Source: Homarus americanus (taxonomy: Eukaryota > Arthropoda > Malacostraca > Decapoda > Nephropidae). From it: a stretch of DNA of 64,000 nucleotides. This document shows, piece by piece, positions 12,305-43,504 of the stretch (positions within the stretch are counted from its first letter, which is position 1; every line of letters starts with the position of its first letter). The stretch covers positions 7,526,827 through 7,590,826 of the forward strand of contig NW_024722158.1 in assembly GCF_018991925.1 (NCBI RefSeq). The letters are read 5' to 3'. Below the pieces are notes generated by a model. That model did no database searches and was not told the DNA's origin. It worked only from the letters and a program-made list of their open reading frames with translations. Made by a program: the position numbers and the translations under genes.

Positions 12305-12712
12305 CAGGTGACAAGCTTATACTACAGACAGGCAAGGGGTGACCTAATTGAGGTGTATAAGCATCTCAAGGGGCATTACTCAGTCAAGTGTCCTTACTTG
12401 GAGCTGGCGGACGCTCGCCCCACAAGGGGTCACGGCTCAAGATTGAAGAAACCGCAAGTCCAGAAAACTGTGAGGGCAAACTTTTCGGAGTGAGAGTTGT
12501 GAACTCTAGGAACAATCTACCAGAAAGTGTTGTGATGGCACCAAGTGTGAGCTCTTTCAAGACCAGACTTGACCAACACTGGAACAGGTTCAGGTACATT
12601 CAGGAGACGGTGCATGCCCAGTACTTGCCAACAGTGCGTAACAGAGACGTGATCGATCGTTCAAGTGGGTAACGAGCCGATCAGTGGTGAAGAGGATAAA
12701 AGTAAAAAGTGA
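12305..12712 (+). pseudogene. LINE-A 3' end with tail
   Basis: The frame reads LYYRQARGDLIEVYKHLKGH, then KPQVQKTVRANF, RNNLPESVVMAPSVSSFK and RLDQHW, i.e. the C-terminal end of the LINE-A reverse transcriptase. The terminal tail gacgtgatcgatc...gaagaggataaaagtaaaa follows at 12648-12712. A frameshift lies near 12395. This copy defines the intact 3' tail used to recognise the other fragments. Confidence 0.8.
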
Positions 12713-12989
12713 AGAAGGTTCAGTGGAAGGGTAAAGGGTGGATGGAAGGGAGTTGTAGGAGTAGAAAAGGGTGCTGTGGCTCAACACAGCTTGCCCGATG
12801 GAATAGGATTGTCCTAAGATCGTCAGGACCAGAACCTCCCCGCCCAGCATTGGCAGCAGAGGAGGGGGTGAAGGGTTGGGTTTCCTCTCAAGGAGCGACA
12901 CTGCTACAAAAGCAGCTAGAGCCCAAAAACAGTGCTAGAGATCACACCCTTTCAGGTCTTGGCAGCCACACCACCTCAATAAAGATATG

Positions 12990-13410
12990 AAGAATGAAAG
13001 GTAGGTTAGTGGTAGAGTTTGGAGAAAGGTGAAGGTAAAGTCTTTAAGTTGACTCTGCCCTCTTTGCTGCGCTGACTCTCAGTGACTCGGTGACCTTGGC
13101 ACAACACCTACAATTTTAAATTACTGTGTAGGCATTCTAATTTCATGGTCAAAACATACAAAAAAGTATAGAATGCAGATGACACACCTATGTCAAAATG
13201 GCGACTTACGACAGGGTTCCGTCTCGATGACCAGGTCGTAAGTCAAAAAGGCAAAAATAATACATAGAAATTCTAAAATTTTGTCAATACACAGCGCGAT
13301 CACTAACGTCGGTACTAGAAAATACGTAACTTGAAAAATATTTTATACAACCACGGCGGTCGTATGTCCGGGTTGTCGTAAGTCAAGTATGTCGTAAGTA
13401 GGGGAGTGTT
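12990..13410. mobile_element. Possible pogo/Tigger-type DNA element remnant
   Basis: Repeated gtcgtaagtc motifs face each other (13203-13245 and 13376-13400), and one edge ends gtcgtaagtaggggagtg. This is like pogo/mariner terminal repeats, but the left boundary is not clear. Confidence 0.3.
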
Positions 13411-13710
13411 TTGTAAATACCGTTATACCCCTTGTCTGGGGGGTATTGTCATTGTCCCTACCATCGGTGTCTGGTGCGAGTCCTTACATCTGTCTTGCAT
13501 GAAACTTCATTCATTACCCAGAGGACATGAGCAATTCACAAGAACTAATTTTTATATTTCTTATACAGTACTGTATATGTTTTGTGTGTCTTCTGACGTT
13601 TCTTTTACAGATTGTCTACTCCTTTTCTGTATTTAACAGGTTATGCATTTTTTTTCTTAATTTTATATATTTCATAATAACCATTTCTCCATTTTGCATA
13701 GGCCTAGGAA

Positions 13711-33390
<19,680 letters not shown>

Positions 33391-33869
33391 CCAGAGAAGT
33401 TGACTGGGAGAAAAGTAGGTTCCATCACAAGAGGGAAATTCGTCATCATCAAATTGTGGTAAAGAACAGCAGGAGAAAGTGGCATGTTGCTTTCGGTTAT
33501 GTATTGTAGTTATACAAACAATTTATCTTAGACATTCCAGTGCTTATAGTGGATGGCATGTTTCACCAGTTGTTAGGATCTGTCGCTAAAAGCTGTAACT
33601 ATTTCCCAGACTCATCACTGAAAACATTTGGACTTGCTCTTTACCCTGTTGTACAGTCACTCAAAAAAACATTTTTAAAAAATTGTGTTGAGAAAATCTG
33701 ACACCACAGACAAAGATTTCTGACAGCTCTACCATGACAACAGGAGTCACTGTTCATTCTGAAATTCATCGACCCCCCAAAAAGTAAAAATAGTGTTTTG
33801 AGTGACTACATCTTTGACTTGTCTGTGAGGAGTTAATTCTAAAAATGTTTTTTATACGAAGAAAAAATA
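33391..33869 (+). other. Probable OATP 3' UTR and spacer
   Basis: Non-coding sequence after the OATP stop. No AATAAA is evident before the LINE-A tail at 33870. Confidence 0.4.
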
Positions 33870-33945
33870 ACGCAGTCGTAACAGACATGACTGACCACCC
33901 AAGCAGCCAATGAACCGATCAGTGGCGAAGAGGACTAAAATTTTG
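33870..33945 (+). mobile_element. LINE-A 3' tail joined to another LINE-A copy
   Basis: gactgaccacccaagcagcc and gatcagtggcgaagagga form a tail, followed at once by the internal LINE-A sequence that starts at 33946. Confidence 0.6.
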
Positions 33946-35115
33946 GAACAGGGTCGCAATATTGATAATATATATCTGGATTTTGATTAGTGACCCCAGA
34001 ATGGGCAGTACCTGTATAGTGTATCCCATGAAAGGCTGAGATTTAAACTGGAAGGGTAAGGGATTCAGGGAAGTGTCCTAGCATGGATCAGAGACTTTCT
34101 TCATGATTGCAAGCAGTGTGTGCAAAGATTATTGGCACAAAATCATCATATGTACCTGTGACAAGCAAGTTACCACAGGGCAGTGTACTGGGACCATTGC
34201 TGTTTCATAAATGATATGACAGAAGCTATACACTCCTCCTGACAAATGTTTGTAGATGGTGTAAAGTTATTCAGGACTGGGAAGAGCTACAGAAAGATCT
34301 CTGTCAGCTTCAAGCGTGGTCGAAGAAATGGCTGTTAAGATTTAATGTCATGCAGTATAAGAGGATGCACCTAGGTCGTACCAACAGTAAGGAGGCATAT
34401 CACATGTCCCAACGGGATGAAGAAACAGCATTAACAGACCAAATACAAAAAGGACCTGGGTGTGTACAGGTATGTTGACAACGAACTGGGGTTCTCGGGT
34501 CATTGTGAAAAGAAGGTGAATCAAGTAACAAAGCTAGTAAGTCTTAAAGAAGGTCATTCAGATATCGAGACAGTCAGTCCCTCGTAACAGTCTTCAAAAG
34601 TGATGCGTTTACCCATCTGGAGCACTGTCACCCCATCTGGTCCCCAAGATATGTTAGAGACTAGTTAGTTGATTGAAAATGTCTAAAGGAGGGCCACCAG
34701 ACTGGTGCCTGCACTACTACACCACAGTTATCCAGAGAGATTAGAATGCCGGAAACTGCCTAGCTTATACTATAGATGGGCAAGGGGAGACCTAATTGAA
34801 ATTTATAAACATCTCAGAGGACACTACTCGGACGCCCGCCCAACACTGGATCACAGCTCAAGGTTGAAGAAGCCACAAGTCCAGAAAACTGTGAGGGCAA
34901 TTTGTTTCGGAATGAGAGCTGTGAACTCTAGGAACAACCTGCCAGATAGTGTTGTGACGGCACTGAGTGTGGGCTCTTCAAGACCAGACTTGACCAATAC
35001 TGATGCAAGTACAGATACATTCTGCAGCCAGTACATGCCCACAGTATGTAACAAGCGACGTGACCAACCGCCCAAGTAGCTAACGAGCCGATCAGTGGCA
35101 AAAGAGGATAAAAGT
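33946..35115 (+). pseudogene. LINE-A reverse-transcriptase copy, 5' truncated
   Basis: Starts GNIDNIYLDFD, then RFKLEG, GSVLGPLL, a corrupted catalytic box (FVDGVK), RFNV, RTNSKEAYHMSQRDEET, GHPSGAPARLVP-type remnants, LPSLYYRWARGDLIEIYKHL, RNNLPDSVVTALSV and the 3' tail with gatcagtggcaaaagaggat ending at 35115. Many frameshifts and stops. Confidence 0.85.
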
Positions 35116-35991
35116 AAAAGTAAAAATTTCTGGCAGCCAGTCACTCAGGTTTTTTTAACTGTCAATCCTAGAGCTGAATGATAAGACAAAGTGTAAACTG
35201 GCTGATAGTGACAGCTGTAATATTGTGGTGGTGAAAAACACAACAGTGCTCACATATACAGTAAACCAGAGGTGTTTAAGCACAATCTATCATATCCTCT
35301 AGGACTAAAAGTTACCTGGTAATTGACATGTAATATAGTACAGTACTGTACTCACATAATACAAATATGAAAAATACTCAAACTAATGATGTTAACTTAC
35401 CAGGTGTTGTGTGCCACAGCATATGAGGATCCTGAAAGAATATTGGTTAATTAAGTAAAATGAATTTGTAGTATAAAATTATTTGAAGAGACAATTAATA
35501 ACACACTAGAATTTCCCAACCAATACAAGTTTGCATTGCATAATATATACAATACTTTAGAACCCATTTAAATATTTAATATACTGTATAAGGATTTGAA
35601 AAGGAAATGAAAACAGTAACTGGACCAACATGAATTTTTACAACATGGATAGCTGAGTCAACACTACAGTATATCTGCTGATATTGTGTTTAGTGTACTG
35701 TACTGTACTGTACTGTAGCTTTGTTTTGCTGGGTTTATAAATCTTGTACAGTAATACTCTACAGTACTCGACAGTGTGATATGAGATTACTGAATTGTAA
35801 ATCATCTATGTACGTATTTTGATTTTAAACAGCCAAGTACAAGTTTATTTTCTCTGTATGTATAATTGTATATACATAATTAATTTATGTAATTTTTTAT
35901 TAAATGCAGTTGATCTACATTCTTTCAGTAACCTCCCATTTGTTATATGAAATTTATAGTACAGTACAAGTACTGTAACTTTTTCTGATAG

Positions 35992-36163
35992 GTGTTATGA
36001 AGGAAAAGTAGATACAATTCTTGCCTCTGTTCAAAGAGAAACTGGCAGTGTAGAGCTAAATAAAGAAGTGAGGGAACACATTTTGAAAATGTTATTCAGT
36101 AGTGGGTGGGTCAAGGGTGAGCACAACGAGCCCATACAGCTGGAGGTCTTGGGGGCTCTGTAA
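35992..36163 (+). CDS. Candidate terminal exon, unassigned
   Basis: After a pyrimidine-rich acceptor (ttttctgatag at 35981-35991) an open frame starts CYEGKVDTILASVQRETGSV, continues ELNKEVREHILKMLFSSG and ends LEVLGAL before TAA at 36161-36163. The peptide has a balanced globular composition unlike nearby noise, and an AATAAA lies near 36304. No upstream partner exon was found and I do not recognise the protein. It could be an old retrocopy piece. Confidence 0.3.
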
Positions 36164-36759
36164 GCCCCTAGAAATTTTTGGGAAATCTGACCAATTCAGG
36201 GATATTTTGAGGCCACATGCACTTGTTATTAGGATATATTCCAAGGCTGAAGATGCAGTATTTTCAGTGTCATTACATTAAATATATAACATCCAGTATG
36301 ATCAATAAAAATAGCTAACAACTGGAATGATTAACTAAAAAAAAAAATTAACAACTGGTACACCGTGGTGACTGTTTCACCAGATGTAGGCTGTTCAATA
36401 GGCTAACACCTCTTACACTACACACATCTGCACATGGATGGAGTAGGCAACACAAGTGGGTTTGTATTGTAATTAGATGGTGAATGTTTAGATCAGAGGT
36501 TTGTTCCCAGCCTGTTTCAACTCTTTTATAAACTGGCATTTTTGTGGGCAACAAATCATAAACTGTACTATACCTGTAAGTGCATAATCATACCTCAGTT
36601 GAAGCTAAAAGAAAAGAAAGTTAATAATTCTTTCTCATATTTCTTCTAGGGGAGGCAATTAAAATTTAATTTAGTTAGAAATTTGTAAGTTCGGATATAT
36701 TTGAAAAGGTATGGGAACAACGTTCTCATGCATTTCCACAGCAATAAACCTCTGGAAAC

Positions 36760-36965
36760 TGTGCACCCCCAGTCTACCCATCTATTAATGGGTACCTAAC
36801 TTTACATTTAAAGAAATGCAGATAGTCAGTTGCAGTGCCAGCCATGCTGCCTCAATGTGTATCAAAGACAAAGTACCCTGTATACAGTACAGTACTGTAC
36901 CTGCACTCTATTGACACTGTCCTCAATGGCCCATCAGTCATATGGGACTCACTTTCATTTCTGGT
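36760..36965 (+). mobile_element. SINE family D fragment
   Basis: Shares tctacccatctattaatggg tacctaac and the 3' segment ggcccatcagtcatatggga ctca with the copy at 37120-37370. The tRNA head is absent. Confidence 0.45.
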
Positions 36966-37119
36966 TTGAAATTTATACAATGTATGGACTATGATAAAGT
37001 TTTCTTTTTACCAATATTTTGTTGACTATTGTACAATACTACTATATTTAGTCTATGAGTCATGTACATAGATGACAAGGTATTATTATGTGAAGTTAGA
37101 GCATAATTAATATAGTATA

Positions 37120-37370
37120 AGGAGTGCGGCAGTTGAGTGGATACGGCACTCTCTTCCTATTCCAAGGGTCGGTGGTTTGATCCCCGGGTACTCCCAGTTC
37201 ACCCAACTGTAAATGGGTACCTAAGTTTACAACTTGGGGAAGTGAATGTGGTCAAGAGCAGTACACTATTAGTTATGTTGCCTCCTTGTGTACCGAAGGC
37301 TTAATATACAGTGTGCTGTATCCACATTGTCCCATAACAGGCAGTCATGCCAAAGGGACCCACTTTTACT
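37120..37370 (+). mobile_element. tRNA-derived SINE (family D)
   Basis: A-box-like cagttgagtggatacggc and B box ggtttgatccc lie in tRNA-like spacing. A body with ttcacccaactgtaaatggg tacctaag and the 3' end catgccaaagggacccactt follow. The body is shared with 36760-36965 and partly with 1500-1660. Confidence 0.55.
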
Positions 37371-37384
37371 TTTAGTATCGTATC

Positions 37385-37480
37385 ACTACAGGTCCACCAC
37401 CGATTTTCTGGCACCCTTGGTTCCAAAGCCTTGCCGGATTATCCATTTTGCCGGACCAACCGAGGTTAGATAATAATAAT
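37385..37480. mobile_element. Possible pogo-like terminal fragment
   Basis: Contains gccttgccggattatccat and ttgccggaccaaccgagg, in the style of Tigger terminal repeats. Only one end is seen. Confidence 0.25.
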
Positions 37481-37488
37481 TCAACAAT

Positions 37489-38843
37489 ACACCGCTGACT
37501 CACTAATTATACACCTCCTGTGTCTCTAAAGCGCCTGAGGCTTGAAGATGGTAGTTATGTAGATTCTGACTAGGATAAAGCTGAGGCATTGAACAGCTTC
37601 TTTTCCTCGGTGTTCACGAGAGAGGATGCGATTAACCTTCCTGCGTTTGAGGACAGACGGTTCGACACAGCACTGACCCACATTGTGTTCACAGAAGAGG
37701 GTATTAGAAATAAAATGTCAAAGCTAAAGGTCCATAAGAGTCCCGGCCCTGGCATGGTGCATCCTAGAGTACTAAAAGAGTTGAGCAATGAGCTTGCCGA
37801 GCCCCTGAAGATCCTGTTTTGTAAATGCCTGGATGAACAAAAGGTCCCCAGTGAATGGAAAGTGGCTTATGTGAGTCCTATCTTCAAGAAGGGCGATTGT
37901 CACTCCCTGAACAACTATAGACTGGTGAGCCTGACCAGCATAATATGTAAAATACTTGAGAGTATTATCAAAGATGCCGCGATGGAACATCTACTCTGTA
38001 CTACAAAACAACCTTGTAAAGGATTGCCAACACGGTTTTATGCCAGGGCGCTCCGGCTTAACACAATTGCTCACGGTATTGGATTTTTGGAGCCATATTC
38101 TGGAACGTGGTGGTAATATCGACAATATTTACCTAGATTTTGCCAAGGCTTTCGACAGTGTAACCTACGAAAGGCTGAAAATCAAACTGGAAGGGTACGG
38201 AATTCGGGGAAATGTTCTTGTGGGGATAGAAGACTTTCTACATGACTGCAAGCAGTGTGTGGTGATTAATGGCACGAAATCATCATCCATACCTGTCACA
38301 AGTGGGGTACAGGGCAGTGTATTGAGCCCGCTGTTGTTTGTTTGTTTCATAAATGACATGCCTGACGTTGTACACTCCTCCATACAAATGTTTGCCGATG
38401 ATGCGAAGTTATTTCGGGAAATCAAGAACCAAGGGGACTGTGAAGAGCTGCAGAAGGACCTCTGTGGGCTCCAAGAATGGTCGAAGAAATGGCTGCTGAG
38501 ATTCAATGTCACGAAGTGTAAGAGGCTGCACCTGGGGCGAACCAATGTTAAGGAGGCATATCATGTGTCCCAACGGGATGAAGAAACTGCATTAATTAAG
38601 ACAATGTGAAAAGGACCTAGGTGTGTATACTGTATTGACAACGAGCTGAAGCTCTCAAGCCAGTGCAAGAAGAAGGTGAATCAGGCAACTAAATTATAAG
38701 GTCTTGTAAGAAGGTCGTTCAGATATCTAGACAGTCCGTCCCTAGTAACGATCTTCAAGAGTGAGGTGTTTCCCAGTCTGGTCCCCGAGATATGCTAGGG
38801 ACTGTCAGTTGATTGAAAACGTCCAAAGGAGGGCCACCAGACT
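37489..38843 (+). pseudogene. LINE-A reverse transcriptase, longest copy
   Basis: Frames in order: FFSSVFTREDAINLPAF, HKSPGPGMVHPRVLKEL, PSEWKVAYVSPIFKKGD, NNYRLVSLTSIICKILE, then (shifted) QHGFMPGRSGLTQLL, YLDFAKAFDSVTYERL (RT motif A with FDSV), GVQGSVLSPLLFVCFINDM, catalytic FADDAKLF (38390-38413) and WSKKWLLRFNVTKCKRLHLG. This is a CR1/Jockey-type non-LTR element. One residue is lost in the GVPQGS box, frameshifts occur near 38000, and a stop lies near 37570. The copy breaks off at 38843, where repeat R1 begins. Confidence 0.88.
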
Positions 38844-39108
38844 GGCATATTAAATCGAAAGAAAATATATGTTGAAATTTTACGTTTTTGTGGATGTGAG
38901 AAGCTGCTCAAACCGCACAACTTGTAAACAAAAATGCCGTGCAAGATGATGTAGTGCTGCTAGTGCGGGCCTAGGGGCATAAATATCTACCAAACGAAGC
39001 ATTTTCCAATAAATTAATATCATATCTGAACTCAGCAATGCAAATATAATAAGAAAAGATCTATCAAAACAAATTAGGCTGCAATGGGTATCTTGTCAAT
39101 ATTAACCT
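38844..39108 (+). repeat. Dispersed repeat R1, copy 1
   Basis: Begins ggcatattaaatcgaaagaa and ends gtcaatattaacc. Shares ordered blocks (gtgaga...agctgc, ccaaacgaagcatttt, gaactca) with 43505-43852. It starts exactly at the LINE-A breakpoint. Class unknown. Confidence 0.55.
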
Positions 39109-39651
39109 AAAATGTTAACTGAATGCTTGTCTGGATTGTGCATGCTCAACATTAAAATTACGCTGCTAATGTTCTAAGCAAGTCACCAACCTAACAGACA
39201 GGTAACATTGGCAATCCCTAGATTTGCAGGACAATGATATCAAAGTAGTTATTTTCGTTAGTTTTAATGCTTACAGTTATCCATATGATAACTATTGATT
39301 AATAATTTGATGATAACACTGATGTTAAGGTATTATTTTACTTTAGGATATAGTGCACCCCAAAGTTATAAACTACTGAAACATTTAGATCTCCCTATTC
39401 TAACCATTTTGAACCCCATTTATACAATTCGGAAATGGAAAATAGTGACACAATTGAATTTAATTGATTTTACGTACTTTTCGGTCTTTGTCCGCGAGGC
39501 AATGTTATCGGTGCAATATTGTCTGACATAATCCAGTCTTGACCATGATGTATCGATATCACCCCGCGATTTTTTTTTTCAACCAATCGCATTTGATTTT
39601 TTTTCAAAGGAAGCAGCCTGGGCACAGATTTGAATTCCATTAACCGTTGAC

Positions 39652-39936
39652 AATGGCAGTGGTTGAGGTTGGGTGTCAATTGTGCTCCGACGATTATTTT
39701 AGGTTTATTGATGAGTTTTACGAGAAAGACGATCATTCGATCCAATTCTTACGTAATCACAGTGTTCTCCCTACGTCTGTTGAGTGCCTGCACTGTAAAT
39801 TGATTTGTAAATATATAAAGGACAAGAACCAGTGGTTCTGTAATCGTTCAAGGAGGAGTGCTGCACCTGTGTCTCTCGAAAAAGGGTCCAACGAGGAGGA
39901 GGTCGATGAGATATCCACTACTTCACTTCTAACTAA
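39652..39936 (+). CDS. ISXO2/Merlin-like zinc-ribbon exon
   Basis: ATG at 39652 gives MAVVEVGCQLCSDDYFRFID, then FLRNHSVLPTSVECLHC, CKYIKDKNQWFCNRSR and an acidic segment, ending LLTK at a donor aag|gtattg. The FLxxHxVLPTSVxCxxC...WxC layout is that of the N-terminal zinc ribbon of ISXO2-like (IS1595/Merlin) transposases and their host-gene derivatives. The DDE catalytic domain is not in the window. It may be a domesticated fragment, a gene with further exons, or a decayed transposon. The frame runs 109 codons if unspliced. Confidence 0.45.
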
Positions 39937-39990
39937 GGTATTGTACTTTTGGACAAGGCTCGCCCCAAAGTTTTAAAGTACCGAAACATT

Positions 39991-40071
39991 TAGGTTAGGT
40001 TAGGTTAGTTTAAGCTAGGCTTACCGAGGGTCCGGGGACAGAGCCCCTTGCTAGGGGTTAGGTTAGGTTAG
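39991..40071. repeat. Interstitial (TTAGG)n tracts
   Basis: Two short ggttaggttaggttag tracts (39991-40008, 40056-40071) separated by a GC-rich spacer. Confidence 0.7.
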
Positions 40072-40079
40072 ATGACCCG

Positions 40080-41065
40080 TTTTCGTTTTCTCCCCCACCC
40101 AAAAAAAAAAACGATTTACCAGGCTCTCCCTCATTATTGTTGGGGGGAGCAGTGGTGTGGAAGGGGGGGGGTTGGGGGGCAAAAACTATAAATTTCCGAC
40201 ACAAATATAAGGTCAGATTCGCTTAAAACACCAAAATACAGTGGAAAAACGTTTTGGTCAACCCCTACGGACTCATGTCCTAAAATAAAAATTTACCGAT
40301 CTTACATACACCATTATATCATGGATGCATATACTGTACCTGTTTTAAATAAACTGATATGTCAGGTCTTGTGTTGGTTTCTTGCACCCCCAGCGCCCAT
40401 GACAACTTGTAGTTTGTTTGTCTTCAGATCAGAGACTGCAGCAACTTAAAGTTAAATGGGTTGTGAATGCAACACTTATAAAAACAAATGTACTAAATAA
40501 AACCATTATCATTGTAAGAATCAGGCAATATCATTATTAATCAATGCCATGCAACTCAAAATTTAATTCAGAGGAAAATAACTAGTAACAATATTTAATA
40601 CAGTAACAAAGAATTGGGTTACACGCCGTCCATCACAACGCTCAAACTCGCTGCTGGTTAATGTTAATTATTACTTTAAATGGATATAACGAAGTGGATT
40701 AAATTGGATACCCGAACCCCTCGTGAGAAGGATGGTAAGACTCAAGGTTCCTATCAAGTAGAGTATATAGCCTTAGTTCCTATGTTAATTTTGTGCAGTA
40801 TGATACATGTTTATTTCTAACGCACTGTTGGCAAGTACAGGGCATGCGTGTATCTAGAATTTTTTTGGCAATGATTTCTGGAGTATGTGTGTGTGTAATA
40901 AAGACATTTTAGTCTGTCTAGAATTATTGAACTAACTTTGAACGTCTGAAGTGACCTTTAAATATGTACAATGAGTCCCACCATAAATGCCACACACACA
41001 GGCTACAAGAGTAGCATCGTACCAACTTTGAATCCTTGACTCATTATGACCTCTTTCCGGTTTTA
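40080..41065. other. No gene recognised
   Basis: Poly-A and poly-G runs (40102-40111, 40159-40178), then AT-rich sequence. A LINE-A-like piece actgttggcaagtacagggc lies at 40823-40842. Confidence 0.45.
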
Positions 41066-41071
41066 CTTTCA

Positions 41072-41380
41072 GAGGCACGACGTACTTGCTCCTGGTGCGG
41101 CTACCTGTCACCTACATTTGAAACTGTTGGTAAACACTGGTACAAGTGTAAAAAGAAGATGCCCCACCCCTCAGAAGCGCATGATGGCGGCCACGACATC
41201 TATCGCCTTCTTCGAGAAAGCAATTTTTTCTTGGGAATGGAATTCCACCGCGGAAATCTTTATATTCCAAAACGACCAAGGCGATTACCATTTAAAGGCC
41301 CGGACATCAGAAAAATTGGTCTTTATTGTTCAACAAAGCAGGAGTTATTCAAAGCTACAAAAGAAAATGCCATTAAAGGT
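41072..41380 (+). CDS. Candidate internal exon between strong splice sites
   Basis: Acceptor ttttactttcag (ends 41071) and donor aaag|gtaaga bracket a region open in two frames. Frame 1 (RHDVLAPGAATCHLHLKLL...) is in phase with the donor at 39936 and closes just after the 41380 donor. Frame 2 (EARRTCSWCGYLSPTF) has a C-x2-C-x12-H-x3-C zinc-knuckle-like motif and stays open to 41551 with a Lys/Arg-rich tail. I cannot decide between them. Linkage to the 39652 exon is inference. Confidence 0.35.
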
Positions 41381-41551
41381 AAGACTGTAAGAAAACCTCA
41401 CCGTTGTCGTAAAGGGCGAAAAAAGTTTACACGGAATACTGTCCTGCCAGCCATTACGGATTATCCGAGGTGCCGCCGCCGTCGAGCCAAGTGGACAAGA
41501 CGCAAGAAGAGGCGAGACCCTAAACCCACAAATACTGATTTTAGCCGCTAA

Positions 41552-42852
41552 AGATGTACCAATCTAATTCAGCTTTTGAAATTTCACCAAAATGAAACAC
41601 AACATGAAATATGGGGCCAAACTAATCTTAGGGTTAGGAACAAAACCCGAATTTATTTTTTATAATGCAACTGTGATGACAGCATGTTAAGGGATTGGGT
41701 AGGTTAAGTTAGGGTAGCTACCGTAGATTTGGTTAGGCTCCTAGTCTGTGTCCTGGGTCTATTGTTTCTCATGAAAATGCTATACAGCATTTGTAAGGAG
41801 AAATAATATATTTCTTATGCTTCCAAACGTAAAATATTAGGTTGGAGGCCAGGGCTAATTAACCTACAGAATTTATTTTAAGTTTAACATCTATCTATCT
41901 GTTTTGTTTTCTTTATTTGGAGGTTGTAAAATTGATAAGGAGATCCTAGTTCATATTAGTGATTGTTAACACTAGCACAAGGAGGTTCTGATTTTAAGTT
42001 GATCCTGGTTTCATCATTTCAATACTTGTAATAGATATAAGTTGATTAATTTTTAACCTATGTCATAAAATCACACAAATGTTGTAAAACATTTAAGTAC
42101 AGCTGTATGTACACTGATCTTATGATGGATTCCCTACTGCCATAAACTGCAGTTGCCAAGCGGTTTAATACAATACATACTGTGGTAGCGTTTCTCCACA
42201 GAAATATAAAGTGTCTGAGAATATCTATGTTATTGTCATCAGATATCTGATGGTATATTGTCTCTTTTTTTTTTATTCCGACACACTAAACTTTTGTTGG
42301 AATCGTACTTAATATTTTCTTTGGCAAGGATATTTGTACACGGATCACCGAATGTAATAAAATATGACATTAAAATCCTTCTTAGATAATGGTTTATTAA
42401 GACCTAATTTGCGTTTGGCATGATGATGCATCGCATTCCGGGGTTAATTTCGAGATATATTTCACTGTACACTGCAGTGCGCACCTTCACTGTAGTGTTT
42501 AAAGCCTTGTCAATATTCGGATTTGTAGCTGAGAAGTTTACATCGACGAACGTTGCGGTGAAGTCGTTTATGTAAACAAATATTAAAGCGTCGGATTCCT
42601 GTAGTGATACGGCTCCTCAATGGCCCTTTAAGATTATTATTTCTGTACTATATTACCAAATAGGAATTCCGGTAAGTGAGGTATAGTGAAGATATTGCTC
42701 TTTTGAGTTAAAGTAACACTGAAGTTTGCCATTTTAAAACAAACAGACAAAGCAAAATAAAACTAAGGTATAAATATAAATTATATACTGCTATAAAGCG
42801 GTCCGACTAATTACCCAAATGTAGCCGCTTCAATCCTGGACTGGTGTTGCTT
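41552..42852. other. No gene recognised
   Basis: AT-rich sequence without supported exons. Single TTAGGTTAAG motifs near 41700. Confidence 0.5.
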
Positions 42853-43211
42853 TCTTAGAGGTTCCTCATACTCATGAGGGCCCTTGTTTATTATGCACAT
42901 ACGCAAAAGTCTAGATTATTTTGTCTACGGTTAATCCGAAAAAAATTATGAAATTAAACCAAAATTTGTGGAGAGACTAATATCATGATCCTGAACTCGA
43001 AAATGGAAGTGAGAATGCACAGAGCCTAAAACAACTTGACCTAACCTCACCTAAATTCCTTTTTCGTGTTCGGGATGATATTAGTCTCTCCACAAATTCT
43101 GGTTCAATTACATTTTTTTTCTGGCACTAACTGTGTTGACAAAATAATTAGACTATTGCACACGTGCATTATATGCATTGGGGCCCTCTTGAGTATGGGG
43201 GACCTCCGAGA
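42853..43211. mobile_element. Foldback MITE, about 359 bp
   Basis: The arms about 42853-43010 and 43056-43211 are inverted copies: the inner pair ttgtggagagactaatatca versus tgatattagtctctccacaa is exact over 20 bp, and the outer pair cctcatactcatgagggccc versus ggggccctcttgagtatggg is close. A solo right end lies at 10028-10075. No ORF. Confidence 0.8.
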
Positions 43212-43504
43212 ACACGACACTGGCCCGCAACAGATGTAAGAAGGCTGTTGGTAATTATTGTTGACTGACCCGCCGCCAATTTTTCATAGAAGACGGTTTT
43301 AAAAATGCCACAATTTCATTGTTTTATAGTGGACATTGTCATAGTTTGTGCAAATGTATTAAAAAGTGGTCATTTCTAAATTAAACCTAACCTAACTTTA
43401 GTTGATACGAAAAACAAGTGGCAGAAGCATTGTTGAAGACCTCACCAACCTAACCAAAGACACCTACCGATACCTAACTTCCGAGCCATAAGCCTCTGCC
43501 CCCC

